Shown here one piece after another: positions 1 to 8,902 of a DNA stretch of 64,000 bases; the first letter of the stretch is position 1; each line of letters opens with the position of its first letter. The stretch is from Protonemura montana (taxonomy: Eukaryota; Arthropoda; Insecta; Plecoptera; Nemouridae): positions 5,332,001-5,396,000 of the forward strand of contig OX387606.1 of the NCBI GenBank assembly GCA_947568835.1. The letters run 5' to 3'. Position numbers and translations under genes: made by a program. The notes beneath the pieces are model-generated. The model was not told where the DNA came from and made no database searches. It worked only from the letters and a program-made list of their open reading frames with translations.

Positions 1-4
1 AATA

Positions 5-460
5 CTTATTATTATTATTATTATTTGTGGTGTTTAACGACGCACTGTTTTGACAACTGGCCCTGCGGCACTGGTCTAATGGCGTCGGTGAATGAGTGGA
101 TGATGATGAGGATGATGATGAACCTAACCTAGCCTAGAAGGGAGGAGGGGAAACCCGGTGCCGGCACGTAGCCTACTCCTGTCGAAAAGCACCAAGGGGA
201 CCACCGGCTTCACGTCCCTTCCGAAGGACGGTACAACTCGAACAGCAGGATTCCTCCACAAATCCATGCTGTCGAGAGGTTGATAAGCAAGGCGAATGAA
301 GTTGCTGTACTAACTTTCATCCCTCCAACCTCTCTCCCGAACAGAACTGGGCATGTGTATGATGGTCACCCATCCAATACCTGACTCAGCGCAGTGTTGC
401 TTAACTTCGGTGATCTCACGAGAACCTGAAGAAGTGTTCGCTGTTTTACCCGTGGTTGGC
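5..460 (-). repeat. 5S rRNA-derived SINE, copy A
   Basis: Read on the minus strand, the right end of this block is 5S-like. It contains GCCAACCACG (451-460), then GGTTCTCGTGAGATCACC, AAGTTAAGCAACACTG (5S A-box region) and TTGGATGGGTGACC (5S C-box region). A body of about 300 bp follows, then a CATCATCATC-rich stretch, the motif TGCGTCGTTAAACACCA and a (TAA)n tail at the left edge. This layout is a SINE3-type retroposon: the RNA polymerase III promoter comes from 5S rRNA and the tail presumably from a partner LINE. The (TAA)n tail suggests an I-clade partner, which is inference. The same unit recurs near 19.3, 23.8, 55.9 and 57.6 kb. Confidence 0.85.
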
Positions 461-2740
461 TTCCTCAGTTCTCGGGGTTCAAGGGCACGTCCCGGACATG
501 CCCAAGTACGGTTTCGATCACACTTAAATGGATACAATCAATTAGCTGCAATTATATACAAGTATTTTGTTTTAAATGACAGTGGGGCTGTGCGCCTAGG
601 GGCGAAACGATTGGCCCCCAATAAAAGTTGACTGAATACATGTAGACTATTTTATAATAATAAATTGTATTTTTATTGGATTGATCATGCGTGAAGTTAT
701 TAATACATCCCAATATTTACAAAATTATAAAAATATTTACAACAGTATCCAAAATACTTTCAACCGTCGGAAAGTAAACAATAATAGCTCACCATCAACA
801 TTTTGGTTGTATCAGTTTTAAATTCCGCACCAAATGAATCTGCTCTGCGGGGATGCGTTCAGGGGCAGATCGTTCCCTCCAAAGGCAAGCACTCACATTT
901 TTACTAATGTGGGTACCTTTAAATGACCGCGAACCAACATATTCGAGGTGCTCTTGATGCTAATTTAGACCGTATTAAAGACAAAATTGTATACTATTTT
1001 ATTCTTGTCACGTGTCCGAAAGTCTAAATTAGAATTTTTACAATCGTTACCATGAGCCTAGAGAAAGAAATTGTCACGAGTTTTAAGCTAACTTTAGGTA
1101 AATACAGCCCGAAAGAGTGATTTAAGACTGTCATCGACAATATACGTTCGTGGTCACTTTGATGCGAGCAAATATGATGACCAAGAATTGGCTCGGCTAT
1201 CTTTTCCTGTATTTTTTTTTTGTTTTTTTAACGGACTTTCCTCTACTGCATATATCATTATCACTAGTTTTGAAAAACATTTGTTATTGTTAAAACTGTT
1301 AAACTTCCCTTGAGAAAGTAACAGGCACAAGCGAAGAAACTTTGTGAAAATGTTATTTTTCTTTATATAATATGTCCGGTTGTACCAAAATCTCGCCTCC
1401 TTGGCGACGTCCAATCACATGCAGTGAAATTCAGATGAAATTTTAGTAAAACTCGACCTTAGTATTCAAGACCCAGTTTTAAAAAGAGTTTCTCAATATA
1501 ACTGGGTATCCTTAGGCCCAGTTTTACCATCATTTAAACTTGTTGTTGAAATGCGAGTTGAAACTATTGCCACGGTGACTTCCAAACACTTGCAGTGAAA
1601 TGCAGAGGTTTCTAATTAACATGATTGAAGAATTTGGTAAAACCGTCTCTTATATTCTATTCTATTATTTTATATTCTATTCTTATAGGTATTAGTGCCA
1701 AGTCATATGGGGCTACATTTAGCTGGAGGTGCAGAGTATTTTGTACTGCTGGCTGCATTCAGGGGCATCGTCGATAAAACATAATCTGTCCATAAAAACA
1801 AACATAATGTTTCCTTTGTGTTTATTTTCAAGTATAGCCACTTAATACATTGTCCGTCCCCTTCTTTATTCTATTCAGACGCTGGAAGCGTTTAATGAAG
1901 CGTTTAATGAAGCACTTCATTTGCACCCTAATGAAAAGCAACAACTCATTAAGCGGGCTACGTTAGTTCATCCCTGTGTTCTACACGCTACCCTTTAAGA
2001 GGTTCTTGGCTCAACGACGACCAATTATAAGGATGAGGCACTCAGACGCTTTTCTTTCAACTTAGAGAGCGTAGAACAAAAATAATATTTTTTCTCCTCC
2101 AATTTCAGCGCTATTTAATAATTGGGAATCTGGTTTCCATCGTGAGAGACCACAATATTTTTAGCTTTAAGTTAATAAGTTTGAGCTTTTGGAGATTTAA
2201 GCTGTAAGGTTTAAAGGTAAAAAGAGAAAGTTCTCTCTTACGTTTTTACAGGTTATAATCGACTTTAAAAATAGGGGATTTAAAATATCGCGGTGTCATT
2301 AATATCAGTGTTAGCTAAAAGGTCGCTCGTCAGTCTGAAACTGCAAAACAAGTCCGAAGCGCCGAAGTACGGAAATTATTGGAGATACAACGATTTGGAC
2401 ACCACGAGGCAAGATATATTTTTTTATTTTTTCCTTCCCAGCGGTTTAAGTTTAATGCAATCTACAAATGAGTTGTGTTACCTGTTAGCCCCGCATTTTC
2501 TTGTAATGCCAATAGTTTTTTCCGGGCTGATAATAAAATAGGTCATTAAATAATAGCACTAATGTAATTAAAGTAATACTGGGGCTAGTTGTTACTGTTC
2601 ATTTCTTGTGTGGGTCTGGACATGCTGTGAGATTATGGGTCACTGCCTTTTCTATTTTAGGCTGGATATATTTTCTAGGTTTCATATTTCGTTAGTACAA
2701 AATATAATATGATTGTTTCCATTAGATTTCCAGGTTTTGA
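461..2740. other. upstream non-coding stretch, probably DNAH1 intron
   Basis: AT-rich sequence with no convincing exon. It holds short simple repeats (TATTCTATT near 1655-1685) and a small hairpin-like pair, CCCAGTTTTACCA near 1518 and its inverted partner near 1630-1648, which may be an old MITE. A short coding-like run near 1880-1998 follows a pyrimidine tract ending in CAG but matches nothing I recognise. Because the dynein exons downstream start mid-protein, this stretch is most simply part of one of that gene's introns, although earlier dynein exons were not found here. Confidence 0.4.
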
Positions 2741-2854
2741 AATGCGAATTTATAGGAGGAAGATTGACATATTGACATAATATGAGATAAGAAGCGAAAA
2801 GCGCCAACGGATGTCAACGAGAACTTTTCTCCGGAGGAGGACAACGAAGACTGA

Positions 2855-2992
2855 GTTTGTTTTGTCTGTTCTCAACTCTTCTCCAAATCAGGCCCCGCAG
2901 AACTAGACAGGATTCAGTGCATTCAGTGTTCGGCTTGGGCGTATGTGAAGTGTATTGTATTCACACCAGAGTTTATTTGTGCATATTGCATG
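2855..2992 (+). pseudogene. PHD zinc-finger relic upstream of LINE ORF1
   Basis: In the same frame as ORF1 this segment reads CFVC, then CIQC, then the pattern C-x2-W-x-Y-x2-C, and ends with CAYC. That is the cysteine spacing of a PHD finger, with Tyr in place of the usual His. It is closed by TAA at 2993-2995 before the ORF1 ATG, and TGA (2852-2854) stands directly before it. CR1-like ORF1 proteins are known to carry PHD fingers, so this is probably an ancestral N-terminal domain now outside the ORF, unless read-through or another start joins it. Confidence 0.65.
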
Positions 2993-3025
2993 TAAGCGAT
3001 TGATACAGTCAAAAAGGAATTCAAG

Positions 3026-4213
3026 ATGGCGGCAGGACAGGTGGACACGTGCAAATCGCTCCGAGAAAAATTAGAATTACTCAGTGACATGGTGATGTGT
3101 GACTTGAAGAAGGAGTGTGAAAAGTTCGGGATACCTAAGACAGGCAAAAAAGAAGAGTTGGTGGATAGACTGAAGCTGGGAATTGAAGAAAAATTAGAAA
3201 AACTGGAAGAGGAAGGGGGCGGATCCACTGTAAGTAAGCTAACAACAACATCCATGATTACGCACTTACAAGCTATTCTGAAAGAAAAGGAACTTCTTAT
3301 TACGGAAAAGAATAAAAGAATTAAGGATCTGGAAGAAATAATTTCCCTACAGAAAGCTAGAATAAAGGATTGGGAAACGAAAATCTCAGCTGAAAGCTTA
3401 GCAAAGCAAGCCTTTAGTGAGCAACAACAGATATCAGCACAGTCAACCGTGGGGATGATGGTGGCGCGGCTAGAATCACCGATGAGAGGTGTATCACAAG
3501 GTCAACCCTTTCGTCGAAATGTAGGTCACCAGGTAAATCCCAACAACCTCGGTGCGGACAATAATGAGGAAGTAGCGGAAGGAACATCAGAGGTGAATAA
3601 CACGTCAACCCAAACAAACAGATCTGATCTATATCGTAGACTGTTGGGGGGAGGCAAAGAAGCGAAACCATCAGACACAGAAGCCGATAAAATGAAAAAA
3701 GAAAAAAACAGCCAAGTTTTAATATTCGGGGACTCGATGATCAGGGGAGCCGGAAAATTCTGCGAAAATGAAGGCTGCGAAGTCCATGTCTTTCCAGGAA
3801 TTAGAGCAAAGGAACTAGAAAAGAAGATAGTAGAGAGGAAAGAAGAGTCGCTCGATCCTAAAGTCATAGTTGTCAACGTGGGAACGAACAATATGAAAGC
3901 TCGGACTGGAACTCATCTGATGGTAGAAATGGGAGAACTTATAGATGAAGCGAGGAAAGTGTACAAAAATGCAAAATTTGTGATAGGTGGAATTGTGTAT
4001 CGGGATGACATGTACTATACAACGATAGACAAACTGAATGACAGCATCAAATGGATCTGCGAAGAGAAAGATGCTGTGTTCTACAACCCAAATATGAGAA
4101 TTTCAGGAAATGAGGCAGCTAGAGATGGGATTCATCTAAACCATGCGGGGGGAAGAATTTTGGGAAAGCTCATAATGGAGGAAGTGGAAAAGCTGCTTCA
4201 CACGGACACATAG
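3026..4213 (+). CDS. LINE ORF1: SAP, coiled coil and SGNH esterase
   Basis: A 395-residue ORF1 protein of the CR1-like LINE. Residues about 20-50 fit a SAP DNA/RNA-binding motif (LKKECEKFGIPKTGKKEELV). Residues about 55-125 are Lys/Glu-rich and look like a coiled coil. From about residue 230 an SGNH/GDSL hydrolase fold begins: GDSM carries the nucleophile block, GTNN is the third block, and DGIHLN near the end holds the catalytic Asp and His. In CR1-like elements ORF1 binds the element RNA and the esterase is thought to act on lipids or assist RNP assembly. The start ATG is preceded by AAG. Codon use is A-rich, unlike the GC-rich dynein exons. The SAP motif is an unusual addition. Confidence 0.85.
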   Translation: MAAGQVDTCKSLREKLELLSDMVMCDLKKECEKFGIPKTGKKEELVDRLKLGIEEKLEKLEEEGGGSTVSKLTTTSMITHLQAILKEKELLITEKNKRIKDLEEIISLQKARIKDWETKISAESLAKQAFSEQQQISAQSTVGMMVARLESPMRGVSQGQPFRRNVGHQVNPNNLGADNNEEVAEGTSEVNNTSTQTNRSDLYRRLLGGGKEAKPSDTEADKMKKEKNSQVLIFGDSMIRGAGKFCENEGCEVHVFPGIRAKELEKKIVERKEESLDPKVIVVNVGTNNMKARTGTHLMVEMGELIDEARKVYKNAKFVIGGIVYRDDMYYTTIDKLNDSIKWICEEKDAVFYNPNMRISGNEAARDGIHLNHAGGRILGKLIMEEVEKLLHTDT

Positions 4214-4244
4214 CAATCACGGGTACCCAAGTACCCAAGAGTAG

Positions 4245-4651
4245 TACCGTTGAGTGTAGGTTATAGGTAGAGTTTCAACGTCAATGTTAAAGTCTCTGCG
4301 TGAAAAATGACTACCTTACCGACAAAAATGCAGAGTACCGGACAATCACGTTAAGTGGAGCCACTGTCGTATGAATTTTAATTTCGATATTTCTCGTAGG
4401 TTAACTCACTTTTGAAACTTTTCATGCTCAAAAAATCTTCATCAATGTTTACCTCAACGATTGATACACATGTAACGATATTCATAAGCGAGTAACCTAC
4501 TATAAATATCGAAATTAAATTTCATGTTACAGTGGCTCCACTTAACGTGAACTTCCGGTACTCTGCATTTTTGTCGGTAAGGTAGTCATTTTTCACGCAG
4601 AGACTGTAACATTGACGTTGAAACTCTACCTATAACCTACACTCAACGGTA
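4245..4651. mobile_element. 407-bp palindromic MITE inside the LINE
   Basis: The two halves are near-perfect inverted copies (arms of about 165 bp), from TACCGTTGAGTGTAGG at the left to CCTACACTCAACGGTA at the right. The 13-bp sequence GTACCCAAGAGTA flanks it on both sides (4231-4243 and 4652-4664), with one extra G at 4244. The body encodes nothing. It separates ORF1 from ORF2 without breaking the long frame of either and supplies a stop (4619-4621) upstream of ORF2. A duplication of 13 bp is long for most cut-and-paste families, so I leave the superfamily open. Confidence 0.85.
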
Positions 4652-4756
4652 GTACCCAAGAGTAATCAGGATAGTAAAACTAATAAATCAGATATCAACA
4701 TTTTTTACCACAACATATGCAGTCTGCAGAACAAAATTGAAGAAATTGAGTTATAC

Positions 4757-7618
4757 ATGGATATGAAAACAGAAACAAGATATGACGTAATGTGTCTAGC
4801 CGAAACTTGGCTAAAGGAAGGACAGCAAGAGTCCGTCTCCATTCAAAATTTCACGCTCGCAGCAAGTTTTTCCAGAAAGAAGAAAATAGGTGGTGGCGTA
4901 GCCATATACGTGAGAGAAAACACACCCTGGACCTTCACACGAAGAACCGACATTGAAGCAATCGGCGAAGAATCGACTTTCGAGGTGAGTGGCATCGAGA
5001 TCAAAGGAGAAACTTCAACAATCATAGTAGTTCTTTATCGAACCCCAGATGAAAAGAACTTAGACAGCTTTTTTAAGAAACTGCATGGTCTTCTTTCACG
5101 CCTAAGCAAAGAAAAAAAACCAGTGTCAATTTGCGCAGATCTAAACATCGACATACTGCAAGAAAATAAAAAGAAATCCCGGCTCGTAGACATTTTACTT
5201 GAATTTAACATGAAAGCTCAAATAAAAACGCCAACAAGAGTTTCAGCATCATCATCAACTGCCATCGACAACATCTTAACAAACTTTAAATTAAAATATG
5301 ACCCGAAGATAGAAAAGACAGCAATATCTGACCATTACGGTCTTTCTTTTGTCCTACAAATTCATGAAACTAAAGAAAACGTGAAAATCCCGGGGTTTTA
5401 CAAGAAAAGACTTATAACGACAGACAAGCTAAACGATTTCACAAGGGATATCGAAATTCAGGACTGGACAGCTGTCTGCCACGGGACAACGGTGGACGAG
5501 AAATTCGCAGCATTTCAAGAAATCTTCAACTACCACTTCAATAACAATTTCCCTAAAAAAACTTTAAAAGTAGGCCCTGGGAAAAATACCCCAAAAAGAA
5601 CATGGAAAATTACGCCGGAGATAATCGAAGCAAGCAAGAAGAAACGACGTCTGTATCACCTGAGCTGCAAAAAAAATGGAAGTAAGCACAAGGAAGAACT
5701 GAAGAAAGCAAGAAAATCTTTAAGATCCTTAATCAAAGCCGAGAAGAGGAAACAAAACGACAAGTCGATCGCAGAAGCTGAAAATAAAAATAAAGCATTA
5801 TGGGACATTATAAACAAGTGTAGAAATAAATCGGTGTTAAGAAAACCAAAAACCATACAACTCGTAGTCAACGGTATAAAAATCCTGGATAATCAAATAA
5901 TAGCCAACCAATTTAATGACCACTTTGCGACAATCGCGGAATCTATCGTCGACACTCAAGCCATAAAAATACCTGAATGCATGAACCTAATTAAAAACGC
6001 TTGTCCTGAATACGCTGGGCCGGAATTCACCCTTACGCCGACAAATGAAAAAGAAATTATCGAAATTATTACGAATCTAAAAAACAAAAAATCAACAGGG
6101 TGGGACGAAATTCCTATTAAAGTCATAAAATGCGTAAGCACACTAATAGCAAAACCAATGGTTGATATATGCAATTTCTCTCTAATGACAGGGACATTCC
6201 CTTCTGCGGCAAAATGGTCAATTATTAAACCCCTTCATAAGAAAGGTGCGGACACAAATATGGATAACTACCGTCCAATTAGTCTAGTTACAAACTTCTC
6301 GAAAATATTTGAAAAAGTATTCTTGGTTAGGCTTCTAAGCTTCATTAAAGCCAATGGCATTTTATGTAAAAGTCAGCATGGGTTTCGGAAAGGTTTTTCA
6401 ACTACAACAGCAACTACCTGTCTGGTACAGACCGTAACCGAATGTCTCGAAAACAAAAAGGCAGTAGGTGTTATCTTCTGTGACCTTTCAAAAGCCTTTG
6501 ACACCATTAACACTTGTATCCTAATTATAAAATTAAATTTCTATGGCATAAAAGGGACTGCATTAAAATGGATCAAATCATACCTCTCGGAAAGAAAACA
6601 AAAAGTGAAACTGAATTTCAACGATGATGGTTCTGAATGGATAGCAAGTAAACACGGAATCCCGCAGGGGACCTTGCTGGCGCCAATCCTTTTTAGTTTA
6701 TATGTTAACGACCTGGCTTATGCAGCGACAAATGTAAACACGGATGTAATTTTATATGCGGATGATACGAGCTTAATAGTCGAAAGTAAAAATAGAAATG
6801 AACTGCTAGCAAACCTAAAAAGCTCTATCAGCAAGGCAGAAAGATGGTTCAAACCAAACCAACTGAAACTTAATCACGATAAAACCAATATTGTTATTTT
6901 CACGGGGAAAGGAAGCGCAAGCGAAACGGAAGTGATATGTGAGGGCAATACTATATATACCAAAGATACTTGTAACTTCTTGGGCACCACAATAGATCAC
7001 AGACTCATATGGAAAACCCATGCAAATAATCTTAGCTCCTCACTTAGCTCGGCCTGCTTTGTTTTATCCAACCTGACCAGTCATGTAAACAAAATCACCG
7101 TCAAGATCGCTTTCCACGCGCTGGTCCAAGCTAAAATTAGATATGGTATCATACTATGGGGTAGTTCGCCATCGGCTGAAAGAGTTTTTAAGAAGCAAAA
7201 AAGGGCTTTAAGAATAATCGGAAATTTAAGAAAAAGACAATCTTGTAAACCACTTTTCAAAGAACTTCAATTTTTAACTTTGACATGTATTTATATATTA
7301 GAACTGGTTTTATTTGTATTAGACAATATAAGTGATTTCAAGAAAAATTCCGATATTCATAATTTTAACACAAGATCCAACTACTTTCGCAAAAATAAAA
7401 CTAGACTCAACATTGCAGAACAAAGCCCAAAAAACATAGGAGTTCATATTTTCAATTATCTTCCGGACTGCATAAAAACGCTAACTGAAAAAAGGTCAGT
7501 TTTTAAAGAACAAACGAAGAGGTTCCTCTTAAATCATGGTTTTTATACTCTTGACGAATTTCTAGCATCAAAGGATTGTAAATGTATTTATTGTGTAGAT
7601 TTTATCTGTATAAATTGA
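4757..7618 (+). CDS. LINE ORF2: AP endonuclease and reverse transcriptase
   Basis: A 953-residue polyprotein counted from the first ATG; the frame is open back to 4622. The endonuclease domain includes the upstream codons for FYHNICSLQN, then AETW (catalytic Glu), GGGVAIYV, DLNID and the SDHYG block (catalytic Asp-His). The reverse transcriptase runs from about residue 430 to 730: NYRPISLV, SQHGFRKG, FCDLSKAFDT (first catalytic Asp), GIPQGTLLAPILF and YADDTSLIV (catalytic Asp pair). A C-terminal region without RNase H completes it. These proteins nick target DNA and copy the element RNA onto the exposed 3' end. The natural start may lie upstream of the MITE, because the endonuclease begins before the ATG at 4757. 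No internal stop is present. Confidence 0.9.
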   Translation: MDMKTETRYDVMCLAETWLKEGQQESVSIQNFTLAASFSRKKKIGGGVAIYVRENTPWTFTRRTDIEAIGEESTFEVSGIEIKGETSTIIVVLYRTPDEKNLDSFFKKLHGLLSRLSKEKKPVSICADLNIDILQENKKKSRLVDILLEFNMKAQIKTPTRVSASSSTAIDNILTNFKLKYDPKIEKTAISDHYGLSFVLQIHETKENVKIPGFYKKRLITTDKLNDFTRDIEIQDWTAVCHGTTVDEKFAAFQEIFNYHFNNNFPKKTLKVGPGKNTPKRTWKITPEIIEASKKKRRLYHLSCKKNGSKHKEELKKARKSLRSLIKAEKRKQNDKSIAEAENKNKALWDIINKCRNKSVLRKPKTIQLVVNGIKILDNQIIANQFNDHFATIAESIVDTQAIKIPECMNLIKNACPEYAGPEFTLTPTNEKEIIEIITNLKNKKSTGWDEIPIKVIKCVSTLIAKPMVDICNFSLMTGTFPSAAKWSIIKPLHKKGADTNMDNYRPISLVTNFSKIFEKVFLVRLLSFIKANGILCKSQHGFRKGFSTTTATTCLVQTVTECLENKKAVGVIFCDLSKAFDTINTCILIIKLNFYGIKGTALKWIKSYLSERKQKVKLNFNDDGSEWIASKHGIPQGTLLAPILFSLYVNDLAYAATNVNTDVILYADDTSLIVESKNRNELLANLKSSISKAERWFKPNQLKLNHDKTNIVIFTGKGSASETEVICEGNTIYTKDTCNFLGTTIDHRLIWKTHANNLSSSLSSACFVLSNLTSHVNKITVKIAFHALVQAKIRYGIILWGSSPSAERVFKKQKRALRIIGNLRKRQSCKPLFKELQFLTLTCIYILELVLFVLDNISDFKKNSDIHNFNTRSNYFRKNKTRLNIAEQSPKNIGVHIFNYLPDCIKTLTEKRSVFKEQTKRFLLNHGFYTLDEFLASKDCKCIYCVDFICIN

Positions 7619-7767
7619 CTGTACATATGTATTAGGTTTTAATTTTTCATCTCGATGTATTTTATGCACATTCGGACCTTTTTTCATGCTCAAATTATGT
7701 TGCAATCCAACTAATGAGTGTTTCTGTAAAGAAATTGAAAAATAAAAAAACAATACAATACAATACA

Positions 7768-8053
7768 ATATAATGTTGATTCAGTTAATATAACATTTCA
7801 CGTTAAAGATTAAAACCTTATTTGTATTATCTATTAAACGTTATTTCTAATCAGCTCATTTTTGTTTTTTTTCCTATTATCTAGGAACTGTAACAACTTG
7901 CCCCGACAAGGGGCAAGTTGCTACCAAATTCTCTGGATACATTTCAGTAAAAAATATTTTTTTCCTAGATTTTCAGAAAACAAATTTAAATGTTAAGTTT
8001 TTCCTGATTTAATATTTCTTAGTATCTTGATCTATTCTTTGGAATTTAGATTT
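7768..8053. other. intronic spacer with a GC hairpin
   Basis: AT-rich sequence with no coding signal. At 7891-7925 a short inverted repeat, AACTTGCCCC-GACAA-GGGGCAAGTT, extends to about 15 paired bases with one mismatch. It is the only GC-rich patch here and may be the relic of a small repeat. Confidence 0.4.
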
Positions 8054-8137
8054 AAATTGTTTAATATTGCAATGTGCAAAGTATTTTATTATTAGTGTTC
8101 CTTATATTAATAATGTGTTATTATTTTATTATTAACA

Positions 8138-8262
8138 ACACTATAACCGTCTCAAAAATTGATGCCCAAACGCGGACTCGAACTCCGATCTCCACCTTTC
8201 GCGGGTGTTGCTCTGAACCACTGAGCTATCTGGACACTGGCTTCTTGAGACGATTTTAGTGT
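8138..8262 (-). repeat. tRNA-like sequence bounded by inverted repeats
   Basis: On the minus strand, 8236 to 8163 is tRNA-sized. An acceptor-like GTCCAGA pairs with TTTGGGC, the D arm is TAGCTCAGTGGTTCAGAGC, and the B-box is GTTCGAGTCC. The anticodon arm keeps four of five pairs but has G where U33 belongs, and the T stem is broken, so it is not a normal tRNA gene. The unit is framed by imperfect inverted repeats, ACACTATAACCGTCTCAA at 8138 and its partner ending at 8262 (16 of 18 matching). It is a tRNA-derived SINE or MITE-like module related to the hairpin at 8407-8633. Confidence 0.65.
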
Positions 8263-8406
8263 ATTTGATGAGAATGACAGTTCTCCGAGGAGTAGAACCA
8301 TGAGGCTGTGAATACTCACAATCACTCTGATTCTAGTGACGCTATATCACGTCACAACCTGTCAAACTCGAATAACTCCTAATTGACGTTGGATTCGTTA
8401 CTGTAT

Positions 8407-8633
8407 TAGGATGAACTCTTATTTAAATTGCAAACGCTTGCAATGCGCGGGGTATTTTATTATTAACAACAATATAACCGTCTCAAAAATTGATGCCCAA
8501 ACGCGGACTGGATCGGAGATCGGGGTTCGAGTCCGCGTTTGGGCATCAATTTTTGAGACGGTTTTAGTGTTGTTAATAATAAAATACCCCGCGCATTGCA
8601 AGCGTTTGCAATTTAAATAAGAGTTCATCCTAA
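8407..8633. repeat. 227-bp near-perfect hairpin carrying tRNA-like 3' halves
   Basis: Two arms of about 103 bp face each other around a spacer of about 20 bp. The outer ends read TAGGATGAACTC and GAGTTCATCCTA. Each arm contains the GCAAACGCTTGCAATGCGCG block, an AACAACA stretch, CGTCTCAAAAATTGATGCCC and the tRNA-like acceptor and T-arm segment seen at 8163-8200. Only a few mismatches separate the arms, so the structure is young or homogenised. A collapsed relative lacking the centre is at 22488-22566. Confidence 0.8.
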
Positions 8634-8902
8634 TGTGTTATTATATTTCTTTATTTTGAACCTTCAAAGCATCATGCAATTGTTCTTGTCGTTCACAGCA
8701 TGCCTTTGCACCACATATCTTTGTATTACATGTCTTTAAAGAGGTCCGAACAGGGGATAAGATACGTGAATTTTATTTTCTATGTCCTTTATGTTTGCCA
8801 GTGTGATCATGAAAGACGATTTATGTATTTTAAAATAAAACACAGATTCAGGATTCGGGCTGTTTCAATGAAAAAGGCTCACTAAACGGTTGACCGTTTC
8901 AG

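Larger units (their letters stand above)
2750..7767 (+). mobile_element. CR1-like LINE, nearly full length
   Basis: A non-LTR retrotransposon with two long open frames (3026-4213 and 4757-7618), a 5' region encoding a PHD-finger relic and a short 3' UTR. It ends in an (ACAAT)n-like simple tail at about 7747-7767. There are no LTRs, RNase H or integrase. The combination of PHD finger, SGNH esterase, APE-type endonuclease and RT is the known architecture of CR1-superfamily elements. Both main frames are uninterrupted, so the insertion is young. A palindromic MITE (4245-4651) sits between the ORFs. The exact 5' end is uncertain because I could not find a convincing target-site duplication. It lies in the same orientation as the dynein gene, presumably in one of its introns. 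Confidence 0.88.

Noticed and set aside
8163-8236. Functional tRNA gene on the minus strand
   Set aside because: The T stem is broken, position 33 is not U, and the same sequence is part of a repeated inverted-repeat family.
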